DNA of 64,000 bases from Erigeron canadensis (Eukaryota > Streptophyta > Magnoliopsida > Asterales > Asteraceae). The notes beneath the pieces are model-generated. The model was not told the DNA's origin. It made no database searches and worked only from the letters and a program-made list of their open reading frames with translations. Location: assembly GCF_010389155.1 (NCBI RefSeq), contig NC_057761.1, positions 57,596,587 to 57,660,586 on the forward strand, in the 5' to 3' direction. Both the position numbers and the translations under genes were made by a program. Of this stretch, positions 33,976 through 44,615 are shown in pieces; within the stretch, counting starts at the first letter, position 1; each line of letters begins with the position of its first letter.

Positions 33976-36900
33976 ACCTGGAGGGTATAAAAAGGAAAGA
34001 AGTTAATATGAAATATGGATAATTTGATATAGGTATAAGTAAACGTTACTCTGCTGAAATATTAGACCAGATGTATGATTCAGCTCATGTGACCCTTTAT
34101 TTTCAACTGTTAAATTTCAATAGACCAAATATCACACAACAAAATACCAACTACAAATACTTTCAAAAAACACAGATATCTCAAAAATATTGACACAAAC
34201 AGAATCAGTCACCTATTTCCCTGAACTGAAGTGTACAATCTGGTTGTGAGACACCATCAAGACAAGCTTTGCTGAGTCTACATTGAATAAGCGATCATGC
34301 TTAACCCAAAAATAGAAATCTTTTCCAAAGGTGTTGTAAAGTACTGTATTAACCATTTGATGGAAATTAGAAAACCTAGTGTTCTAATAATGATTAGAGT
34401 TGGAAAAATGAGTTTTTTGGGTAGATCAACTAACAGCTTGAAACTGGTCATCTTTTAGCACAGGGCTACACGTTGAATGGGGCAGAACAGGTCTAAAGCG
34501 TAAGGTGTTAATATGAAAACAATTCAAATGGTAAGCATTATAAAACACGTACCAACATATGTTATCATCAAAGATTATAGGCAGAAAATAGTTTCAAATA
34601 GAACAGAAGGCACCAAGTGTTGTGTCTCAGACATTATGTAAAAATAAGTACCTTTCTCACGGAATTGGATCTGCAATATTATCTATACTTTTATGGTAAG
34701 CCTCACAAGTTCACATTTTCCCATCGTCCTGTACCAATAAGCTGTCAAGGCACGACTCCCACAAACAGGGTCCAAAAAGAGAGAAGCAAAGAGAAGGTCG
34801 AAGTTTTCTACCACACCAAACTGCATTATAACGAAATAAATCCCATTATTAATACATGAACAGCTTGCGATAAATGTTTATAATTCATGTACACTAACCT
34901 AAACTTTAGCACTATATTATGGCAGAAGAAGCGACTATAAAAGTCAAAATCTGACCCATTAGAAGTGATTTAATTATTAACCCTTTAAGCATATTAATTT
35001 GCCGCTCAAAGTCCACAACTTCTTTTACTAACGGAAATACCACCTGCATAAAAGAAGACACAAAAAACATAACTTCAAAAACAATCCTTTATTTCCAAAT
35101 AAGCAAAAATACAATGCAAACAAATATGCCATCACGTGCAGCCTTCTTTACATCAACAACGAAAATTGCCGCCAAGGGTGGGGTGGGACTTACAATCAAA
35201 GAACCACTCTATGTCAGAATCTATATTGCATAAATGGACTCACATTTTGCACACAAACATTTTCCTAAATATATCGCCATAATTTATATCAGATTTTCAT
35301 GGTTAATAAGTTTTTTATCCTATTTAGAAATAAGCGGAGTTGACTTTAACTCAAATTCTAGCACTTGGATGCCGATATGTGTGATGACAAAATGGATGAT
35401 ACGGGTAGCAAAATGAATGGGTCATATGGGTTCAGCTTTAAATGTGTAAACTTTCTGGAGTGGTATAAAAGGAGTTCGGTTATGTTTGAATTGACACCAC
35501 TTTTGCAATTTTGCCTACCCATTTTTACATCACATAATTTATACAATAAGGGAGTTTTAGAATCTCTGTTTAATCAAATTTGAGTGTGTGATTTTCCGTT
35601 TTTAAGTGGCAAATCTCACTCTGAAATTGCATATTCAAAGACCTCATAATAGAAAGATTACAAAATACTATTGTTGAAAGTTAGAAGAATGTAATCACTT
35701 GGTTATGTCAAAAGGTAAATTTAACCAACCCGACCTCCTTTTTTTTAACTATAGTTTTCTATCTCATCGCTTAATATATAACCAATAAATTACAGCTCAA
35801 ATTGACCAATTTATACATAAATTTGTACGCTTGCTGCAATAAAAGTTTACAGCTAAAGTCACCTGCACATCTTGATACTTTGCATTCGTTACTTTATGTC
35901 AAAACTTTTTAAAAAATTGCAAAATTTTGAATTCTTTGTTAAGTGTTACCCATAAGTACAATGCAAGGAAGGGGATGTAAAAGGGAGTGACAAATGTACC
36001 TGATGGGGAGATTTTTTGCTACCAGGACAACAATTTTGATCAATTGCAGTTGAGTTGTTAACATTTGTCACGATAGCATATTGTATAACTCCATCAATGG
36101 ACCCATTACTAAGTTGCTAGGTTTTTGCATCCACACTTTAATCCTTAAACCATTGTGAGTACCTGTGAAATTCACCCTATTAAGTGTCATGTTTTGAACA
36201 CGTCAAATTTCCAATACTACAGATAAACGTTACATTTTGTTTATCTATCTGTTTATAAATGTAACTTACCACGAACATGTTTAGAAAGCTTGTTGCTTAC
36301 AACAGTCAACAAATGGCACGTGTCATCAGCAACTCAGCAAGTTATCTTGCTGTTCTCAAAGTCATGTACATCACAAATATGAATATCTTATTTCCCAGCT
36401 GCAAAAAAAAAAAAAGGAAAAGGAACCCATATACGATAGTACATTTTTTGTTGTTGCTTAATACCTTTTTGAGGAAGATTCAAGATTCCACTTCATCAAC
36501 TTTATGTCGATAAGTGGTCCATTGCCGACACATATTTTATACTTTTTAGGCATCATGGACAATTTTCGTAGTTTATGGCTGAAGTTATGTAGGTAACAAT
36601 AAGGTACATGGAGCAGAGGTTCCCATCAATCTACATAGTAATTGATAAGACCAAAGGTAGCAATATGGGCAGATTTAGTAATTGTTCAAACAGATTATAT
36701 TTTACATGTGTCGGCTTAGGTTATATTGTCCATAAACACTTCTAGCAAGAATATTAAACCTCTTGTATAAAAACTACATCTTTAAATAATAGTCAAATTA
36801 CCTGGATAAAATGGTCGAGGAGGTTTAAGTAATGTTTTTTCTTTTTTTTTTCAAAATAGGCCATAGCCTCTCGTTTTATTAATCCACAAAGAACATTACA

Positions 36901-37689
36901 ACTCGTTTAAAAACATCTAACTGGTAAGATATTCCCAAGCATCAATACATACTACTATTCCTTTACCATCACTATCCTATCAATATATCTAAACAATCAT
37001 GTCATCTACAAAATGACCTTTAGAGAACAATAGTTATTACATCTATCAGTTTCAAATCCGCTACAAAATGATGACATGTAGTATTAAATTAAACTAACTT
37101 TCAAGAATAATGGAACCAACCTTTTTTAATAGCAAGACAAAATTCGAGCAAAACTCCCCACCATCTTCATTACCAGCATGAAATTGCAACTAAAAGAAAA
37201 AAAAAAATCCATTTATAAACCTTAAAACATATTTTATCATAAAAAAAATGAAAAATATCAAAAGCAAAATCGAATCAACATAATTTAAGCAAACAATGAT
37301 TATGTACTGAAACAACGTATTTATTACTACATGGGCATTTCTAAAACAATAAGTTTGTATGCTAAACTCAAGGAGTACCTCGGTGTGAAGATCATCTAAT
37401 AGAAACACTTGAGAATGTTATCACAGCCATGATTATTGTGATGATGAAGGGATTACCAGACTCTGCAGTTCCCAAGTTGCACAGACAACTGCTAGAAAAT
37501 GAAACTTAGTATAATTAGAATATGAACCTCATATGATGGAAGGATGTGGTTTATTAATGGAAACTTGGTTCTGACCGACTAAAAGTATAAAATGACCTCG
37601 TATGATAGTAAGCTGCAAGGAAACAACACAGATAAAATAGACTATTTGCACATATACACACGAGCCATGGTCAAGAAAAACCACACAAA
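33976..37689. other. Long region without a supported gene
   Basis: Mostly AT-rich intron-like sequence. A minus-strand frame at about 34365-34225 (VLYNTFGKDFYFWVKHDRLF) looks protein-like but is unidentified. Short open frames at 34617-34859, 35234-35583 and 36277-36513 have no motifs. I see no repeats with clear ends here. Confidence 0.4.
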
Positions 37690-37925
37690 CTGTTATAAAA
37701 AAGATTTACTCTTCAAGTAAGTGTCAAAGAGATTTCCTATAACGCCTTTAATTGTATCATCAATTGGAAGGATGTGTACTCACTTCGCATCCATAAAGTG
37801 AGTGCATTGATGAACAGAGACAACGTCGCCAAGCCTAATCCTTAAGTTAACCCTCACAACCTTATTCATCCTGATCTTACACTCCTCATAAGTATCAACA
37901 GCAAGAGCAATTATAAGTAGAATCT
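37690..37925 (-). pseudogene. CDC48/p97 N-domain gene fragment
   Basis: On the minus strand IALAVDTYEECKIRMNKVVR, NLRIRLGDVVSVHQC, VHILPIDDTIKGVIG and NLFDTYLK follow in order. This matches the very conserved N-terminal domain of plant CDC48 (an AAA ATPase that extracts ubiquitylated proteins). A TGA replaces a codon between the HQC and VHILP segments, and upstream the KK.DT lead-in is shifted in frame. Neither AAA domain is present. Possible traces of CDC48 exon 1 at 38026-38122 are too weak to call. Confidence 0.85.
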
Positions 37926-38110
37926 TTTTTTTACCCTCTATATGGAAAAACACACTACTTAGTTTTAAAAATTGTGAATCATTGATTGATAAACTATGTA
38001 GGCATCTACCTTTAGTAAGTATTGATCACGTTTTAATGATAAAGTTCCATAAGTAATGATATTTCCTCTTTGAACTCGATATAATTTGTGTTGATAAAGC
38101 TTCACAAATA

Positions 38111-38593
38111 AACAACCGGGCTGATGATGAATCGGCAATACACCTGTTTCTCCAATGTCCCTTTGCTGATGAACTACGGACTTTCATAATGGTTTGGTGT
38201 AAACTCCCACAAATCATACCCACTCAGGTCAGAGACCTTTTTGAAGTTCATAAGCATCCCCAAATCAGCCCCGGGAAAGCCAAATACATCAACGTAATCA
38301 TTCTCGCCTATATATGGATAATTTGGAAGACCCGGAATGATTCTATCTTCTCATCAAAGGACCCCTCAATCAGATATGCAAAGAAAGATCTTAAGTCCAT
38401 TAGCTTCCTTTGGGTATCTACCAGACAAAACCGACCCAAATTTGATTGGAGTCAATGGTGTAGCTTCAATATCTAGTTTTCAGGTTTGTTTTTCTTTCTC
38501 AACTTCCCTGTTGTAATTGTATCTCACTAGCACCTTGCTAGGTTCTTCATCAATAATATATGGAATGTTCAAAAAAAAAAAGACAACCCGGCT
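38111..38593 (+). mobile_element. 5-prime-truncated LINE with poly(A) tail
   Basis: The frame 38123-38476 encodes the C-terminal zinc-binding region found after plant LINE reverse transcriptases (LFLQCPFADELRTF, IWIIWKTRNDSIF, FDWSQWC, stop). It is followed by a 3-prime UTR and a run of 11 A at 38571-38581. Candidate target duplication: AACAACCGGGCT (38111-38122) and GACAACCCGGCT (38582-38593), matching 10 of 12. Opposite in orientation to the gene fragments around it. The rest of ORF2 and all of ORF1 are missing. Confidence 0.85.
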
Positions 38594-39039
38594 TCTCAGG
38601 GACTGAAAATACCACCTGGTTGCCAAGACTGTAATCTTATGTTTTCATAAACATATAACAATATTTCCTCTTCCAAACAGAAGCATCATAAAAGAGTGAT
38701 GTTTATAAATAACAGATTATGCGGACCATGGAGATTGTGTATATATACATACTAAAATCCAACACTAAACTAATGACGTGAAGTGCACCAGGCCAAATGC
38801 AACAAATAATTGGTTAAGAAATTATATCAAACACTTGGTGTTCATTTAGTTTATGGAGTTGGTAAACATTTAACAAAGAACAGGAAAGTGTAATCAGCAG
38901 ACATCTCAATTAGAATAATTATCAAAAATAATAATAGTAAATTAAATACCTTTGGATCATCGTTCTTGTCACTCAAATCCAAACCGCCGAACTGAATTCA
39001 TGGAGACAGAATGAGTGAGGGAGAGCGATATAGAGAAAA

Positions 39040-39240
39040 AGGCAACCGCCATACGGTTTAAATAGCATAATTAATTGGGCCTCCACACTCTCTTTCACCC
39101 TCAACTACAAATCAAGCAACCGCAATCCAAAACTTTTTAAGGATGCCACGTCAGATTTCATATGAATCCTTAAACATGCCACATAGGCAAATTAACTAAC
39201 CACTTTATTCATGCTTATATCTATTCTATTCTATACTTAT
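39040..39240. other. Short intergenic stretch
   Basis: On the minus strand a TATA-like CTATTTAAA (about 39056-39065) precedes a pyrimidine-rich leader and an ATG at about 39000 that stops after ten codons, with a GT splice-like site at about 38952. This may be the relic of a promoter and first exon belonging to the fragment block at 31.5-38.1 kb. This is inference. Confidence 0.3.
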
Positions 39241-39241
39241 A

Positions 39242-39620
39242 TCTCTACTATATTATAAACTCTGTTTACATTTTAAGTTTCAAAAATTTACTTTTTCAAA
39301 ATGCTCATATTTTAATTTTATATTTACCTAACATCCTTTCTCTCTCCTCAAATCTCAACTAATCATTTGTTTTATCTCTCCTCCATAAATCATTTATTCC
39401 TCCAATTCATTCAAAATCTTTTATATCAAAAACCGTATATCGATAAATTATAAAAGTTATATGGGTGTTCTTAAAATTTCATGCTCTTTCATTAGAAATG
39501 TCATTCGATAAACTTTCGACGAATTTTTAAATCTGAGGGTGGAGCCCGTACGGCTAAGGCATTTGGCTATCACACTCTATGACCTATCATCCCATATCTC
39601 ACCGCCCCAACCCTGAGTAC
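39242..39620 (+). mobile_element. Helitron-like fragment related to the 6.7-7.9 kb block
   Basis: Begins TCTCTACTATATTATAAA, a Helitron-style 5-prime start. It then shares with 6780-6960 the segment around CTCTTTCATTAGA and TTTCGACGAATTTTTAA, and with 7067-7210 the GGAGCCCG and inverted GATAGGTCATAG words. No helicase coding. Where it ends is unclear, and it abuts the upstream edge of the RPL12 duplication. Confidence 0.45.
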
Positions 39621-39799
39621 TTGCTCTCGTTATCTTAGATAGATAGATGGACAGCTGTCAGGCCTTAATTAAGAATAGGCCGGTTATTGTTTTCTTGGGG
39701 AACAAGTATTATATATACCCAAATCCGTTTTCCTATATAACATAACACCTACACACATTTTTCTGTAAACCCTAAACGTAACAACTTCCTCAAATTAAC

Positions 39800-40299
39800 A
39801 TGCCGCCGAAATTCGACCCATCTCAAGTCGTCGAGGTTTACGTCCGGGTAACCGGAGGTGAAGTCGGCGCGGCGTCATCACTGGCCCCCAAAATCAGACC
39901 ACTCGGTCTGTCCCCCAGAAAGATCGGAGAAGACATTGCGAAAGAAACTGCCAAGGACTGGAAGGGGCTGCGTGTGACGGTGAAGCTGACTGTGCAGAAC
40001 CGTCAGGCGACAGTGTCAGTGGTGTCGTCAGCGGCGGCGCTGGTGATCAAAGCGTTGAAGGACCCAGAAAGGGATAGGAAAAGGTGAAGAACATTAAACA
40101 CAGTGGGAATATAAGCCTGGATGCCGTCATTGAGATTGCTAAGGTGATGAGGACGAGATCAATGGCGAAGGAACTGGAAGCGACAGTGAAGGAGATATTG
40201 GGGACATGTGTGAGCGTTGGATGCACCGTTGATGGAAAAGACCCCAAGGATCTTCAAGAAGAGATTGTTAATGGTGATGTTGAAATCCCTCTTGATTGA
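39800..40299 (+). pseudogene. RPL12 copy B, frameshifted
   Basis: Same gene as 23920-24420, about 94-95% alike at nucleotide level by eye. After codon 95 a run of five A (AGGAAAAAGG in copy A) has one fewer A (AGGAAAAGG), so the frame stops at once (TGA). The remaining sequence stays open in the next frame to the normal EIPLD end. There are also substitutions at otherwise conserved residues (GPLG to RPLG at about residue 33, P to S at about 82, RP to RT in the C-terminal domain). Its upstream region keeps one telo-box (AAACCCTAA, about 39767) but lacks site II motifs. Confidence 0.9.
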
Positions 40300-40510
40300 A
40301 TTTGAGGTTGCTTTTATCATTATCTAATCTTTCTGTTTATCTGTTTTTATTTTTATTTTTAAATGATTATGATATATGTATGTATATCATACATGTATCT
40401 GTTTTTAAGACATTTTGGTAAACTGCTACTATGTTTTAGTTAATTGAGTTTCAATTAATAATAATGCTTTTTATATATTTATTGTGTGATATTTGTTTCG
40501 GATTTTGATT

Positions 40511-43500
40511 ACTACTAGAAAACTGGGCTTTACCGACGGAAAAAAAGCCGTTGCTATTACCGACCGACTACCGACGGATTTACCGTCGCAACGTTATTTA
40601 AAGACTACGAGTCAAATTACGACAGATTTACCGACGGATTTACGACGGATAAAATCTGTGGGTAATCTGTCGGAAACATACAAACTTTACCGACGGATTA
40701 GCGACAAATTATTTACATACTATTTCATATTTTTAAATTTTAATAAAATTATATGTATACCGACGGATTACCGACGGATTAAATAAAATTAAGTAATTAA
40801 GCTTTAACAAGTTAATTCGTATTGAATAAATAAATAATTTTAGCGACAGATTACCGACGAATAATTTAATGATTTTTACTTTCAGCTTTTGAACCTAACC
40901 ATGTATTTTAATAAACTTTGTAAATAATTTTAAAAAATCATGTAAAACTGAAATTAAATACACATTGGCATGCTTGTTCTTTGATTAGTTAATAGTGTAA
41001 ACAAAAGTATTATAATATATAAACAATGCCTAAGATATACACACATGTAATACAAAAGATTATAAATGTATTATTTTATTCATGTCTAAAGTTGTTATAT
41101 AATGTATTTATATGATTCCAAGGCTAATAATCTAAAATATATAAACATACGTCGGTAATCCGTCGCAATCACCAACGGATTACCGACGGATCTTCTAATT
41201 TTTAATTTTTACTTTTTGCTTTGGAACCTATTTTTCTAGATTATAAACCTCGTGGATAATAAAAACAAAACATACAAAATGTAATTATAGCTTGTTTATA
41301 CTCATGAAACTAGTGTTTTTCATTGTCACACGTTATATCGTTATCATTTACTAAAAAGTGGTGTTCATCCTTAACAATCGTAACCATTTTAGCATCCTTT
41401 CAATGATACTTTGCATCAATGATTATATATAGTATATAAAAGAAAACTACCACTTTTATGTTTGCTTGTCTTCGTTCGTTTATTTGGCCAAAGTAGCGTT
41501 TGAATTATAACACATCAACAACACCAACCTATAACTTTTTCTAACATATTATAAATGTTTACAATTTTCTATTTCTCTCCTTTTTTTTTTCTTTTTTTTC
41601 TGTCTTTTAGGCTGAGAAAGATAAGTTTTTGAATTTGAAAATAAAAATATAAAATAATCCGTAGGTAATCCGTCGCTAATAACGACGGATTACCGACAGA
41701 TTATTTTGTATTTTTATTTTTTTGAACTTAACTATCTAGCTAATAAAATTTCGTACATAATCAGAAAGCATATAAATATTTTGTTACATGAAACAACCTC
41801 TAGGAAAGGATCTTGATTATTAGGATTTATAAATTATATTTAAATTAAAAGATCACATAAACGAGAATTAATTTGATGAATTCGAGCGATATGATTTATT
41901 AATAAGTTATTAGTTCAATTGTCTTTGAATATATATAAAATTTTTGATGATTAGACAATTCAAATTTTGATGATTTTTTAATGACCATATGTGACACATT
42001 TTAAAAATTCACAATTATTTTTAAACAAATTGTGAAAGTTTGAAACCAGTGCAATAAAAAAGTTTATGTTGCACCTGTGCATAAATTTTAAAAGTTTATT
42101 AGGTAACCATTTCAATTAAAAAAAAGAGTTTATGATGCAATCATTATAATTGTAAAAATACATTGGTTCACGAGTGATTAACCTAAATTATTTATTATAT
42201 AAATGTTGAAATGGATTAAAATGTAATTTAATGACCTTTAGATGCCTGTAAACTTATGAATATTTGCATGCTATTGATTTTAAATACGATTATTAAATCT
42301 TACGCCACACTTTCTTGAGTTGAGTTTTTACATTAAGATGATTAAATGTTCAATAATGTAGTTTACAAATAAATGAACGAATTTTTAAATTTATTAAGTC
42401 AATGTTAAAGAAGTATAGATTTTTAACGAATTTTTTTTCTTGATTATCAAATTATTAATGTCTCTAAATATTGCTAACATGTGTAATTAAAAAAAGAAAT
42501 ATATATATATATATGTAATTAATACAAATAGATGTTTTTTTAGATAGATATTTTCATAATATGAAGTTTCTTGTGTAAGAAATGACAATACAATACTTAC
42601 ACAATATATATTTGATGATGTTCGAATAATTTAAAACTTTCAAATAATATTTAATAATTAAAAACTATAAAATATATAATAAATTAATTAAATAATAAGG
42701 TAATTGTAAAATAAAAAATTTAATTAAACGAATAAGAAAAGTATCACTACCAATACTTGCCGCCATCACCACCCGTCGTGGCACCACACGACCCTTAGTC
42801 TTAGAGAAATTGTTAGCATCAAGAGCAAATATAACCGAGATCAAAAATTTTCCTCGCGGCCACTACTACCGCATTGCGCGGTTATCGTGCTATTTATACT
42901 AAAAGTTTCTTGAAACAAAGGTCCCTATATACATATATATATGATCACCCGCATATTACGCGGGATAATAATCTAGTTGCTCCTAATACTAATACTCCTA
43001 ATAATGATATATATTAATTAATTAATTAATTCACACCTAGAGTTTTAGTGAAACTATTATGTACGTAATTCAAATCTATAGTTTCAATCGTAAAGTTGTA
43101 ATTTTTAAATGTGTAATTTGATATATTCATATTCATATAAACTATAAATTTATTTATAAATTTCTTTAACCCCACCGTAGGTCTCCCACCCCTTCCAACA
43201 ACTCCAAATCCAAGATAATCTCTATACCATACAACTTTGAATGAATATTCTTTTATCCTCTCAAGACACTTTCTTTCACCCTCAAAAACTAAAGAACCCC
43301 ACCACAAAAAATCGCTAAAAACACTTGAAAGTTTTAACCTATACTACCTTTTTATTAATATTCTTCAAGAACTATCACCGAATCTATCTCAACAAAGCCA
43401 TCGCATTGAGGTTTAAGTCTCGTATTGGTTATTATCTAAATGTTTTTGTTTGTTTTGTGTAGATCTAAAAGTTATTGCAAAACATGGCTGGATATGTGAG

Positions 43501-44196
43501 GTTATTTGGTAGAACTACACAAAAGGATGATAAGTATATCTTTATTAACTTTTTTTTCCATACTTGAAATCTATATATATATATATATATATTTGTTTCT
43601 TCAGATTTGATGATAAGTTGGAAGGGTAGATGAAACAGAAAGTCACAGTATCAGGTGATGAAAAAAAGTTTCATGTCCCAACCTTAAATTTATATATATT
43701 TTTTTTATATTTAACATAATATTAGCTATCTGGTTTTATGTTTTAGTTTTTATTTCAGATCTGAAACGTGAATGGGTATTGATGAAAAAAAAAAGGATGA
43801 GATTTAGTTTTAGATCTAGATTTAGTAATTTGTTGTGAAGTTATTCATTTGTAATGTAATGTTGTATATTGCAAAGAATTAACATAAATTAATGAATATC
43901 TTTTTCTAATCTTAATCTTAATTATGATAATTTTTTGTTTTTTGTTTTTTACATATTATTTGCCAAAAATTCAGCCGCTAGATTAAAAATTAACCGATTC
44001 ATATAAATTGGAAAATAGTTTCAGCGTCGGAATACCGACGGAAATATCCGTAGGTAAAATTTAAGTTCCGACGGGAGATCTGTTGGAAAATATTACCGAC
44101 GAGGTTTTTACCGACGGATATTTTCCGTCGTTAATCCATCGGTAAAGGTCGTTAGCGACGGATTTGACCGTCGGTAAAGCCCAGTTTTCTAGTAGT
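40511..44196. mobile_element. CACTA-type (En/Spm) non-autonomous DNA transposon, 3.7 kb
   Basis: A perfect 29-bp terminal inverted repeat starts ACTACTAGAAAACTGGGC at 40511 and ends with its inverse at 44196. The sub-terminal regions (40540-40860, 41150-41190, 41655-41705, 44025-44165) are packed with CCGACGGATT/AATCCGTCGG repeats, as in plant CACTA elements, whose TIRs usually start CACTACTAG. Here the base outside each end is T/A, not C/G, and no clear 3-bp target duplication was seen. No TNP2-like transposase. The interior contains a Helitron-like terminus (42976) and a spliced-looking short stretch near 43475-43870. Confidence 0.85.
42948..42976 (+). mobile_element. Helitron-like 3-prime terminus nested in the CACTA element
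   Basis: Hairpin CCCGCATATTACGCGGG (42948-42964), then ATAATAATCTAG ending at 42976 and followed by T. It is nearly the same hairpin and terminus as at 7654-7683, so both belong to one family. The 5-prime end is not identified. Confidence 0.6.
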
Positions 44197-44307
44197 ATGG
44201 TTATTAGCATAATAAACATTGCTTTTGGTAATTATATAGATGTTCTATTTTTTTGATGGGAAGTTATAATTGTTTTTCGTGTTGATGGCTGACCTTTAAT
44301 ACTCGTA

Positions 44308-44613
44308 GGGTGTTTGGTAAGAGGGAATCATAGAGAATAGAAATGTAATAGAGAATGAAAATAGTGAGAAAGAGAATGAGTATTTGGAAAGAGAATGGAT
44401 TCTGTTGTTTGGTACCAACAGAGAATGAATATATATAAAAAATAAAATTTTAAATAATAATACATATATTACATATAACATCTTCAAAAAAAAAAAAATT
44501 TTTTTTTCCATTCTCCACAATTTGTAGAGAATGTAGAAAATTGAATTGATTCCCCTTTCTCCATTCTCATTCCCTCTTTCCCATTCCCTTTTCATTCCAT
44601 CATACCAAACACC
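44308..44613. mobile_element. MITE with GGTGTTTGGTA ends
   Basis: The left GGGTGTTTGGTAAG and right inverted CATACCAAACACC enclose about 300 bp with long inverted arms rich in GAGAATGA/CATTCTC. Absent from the corresponding site in copy A (about 24745). The TIR style is common in plant PIF/Harbinger and hAT MITEs. The target duplication is ambiguous (CGTA-like on both sides). Confidence 0.7.
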
Positions 44614-44615
44614 TC

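Noticed and set aside
42948..42976. Idea that one Helitron spans 39242-42976 and captured RPL12 copy B
   Set aside because: The RPL12 duplication continues beyond the CACTA element (44197-45745), so the duplicated segment is larger than such a Helitron and the Helitron end is better read as nested in the CACTA element.
43026..43307. Reverse open frame inside the CACTA element
   Set aside because: No similarity to transposase; not repeated with splice signals; likely chance.
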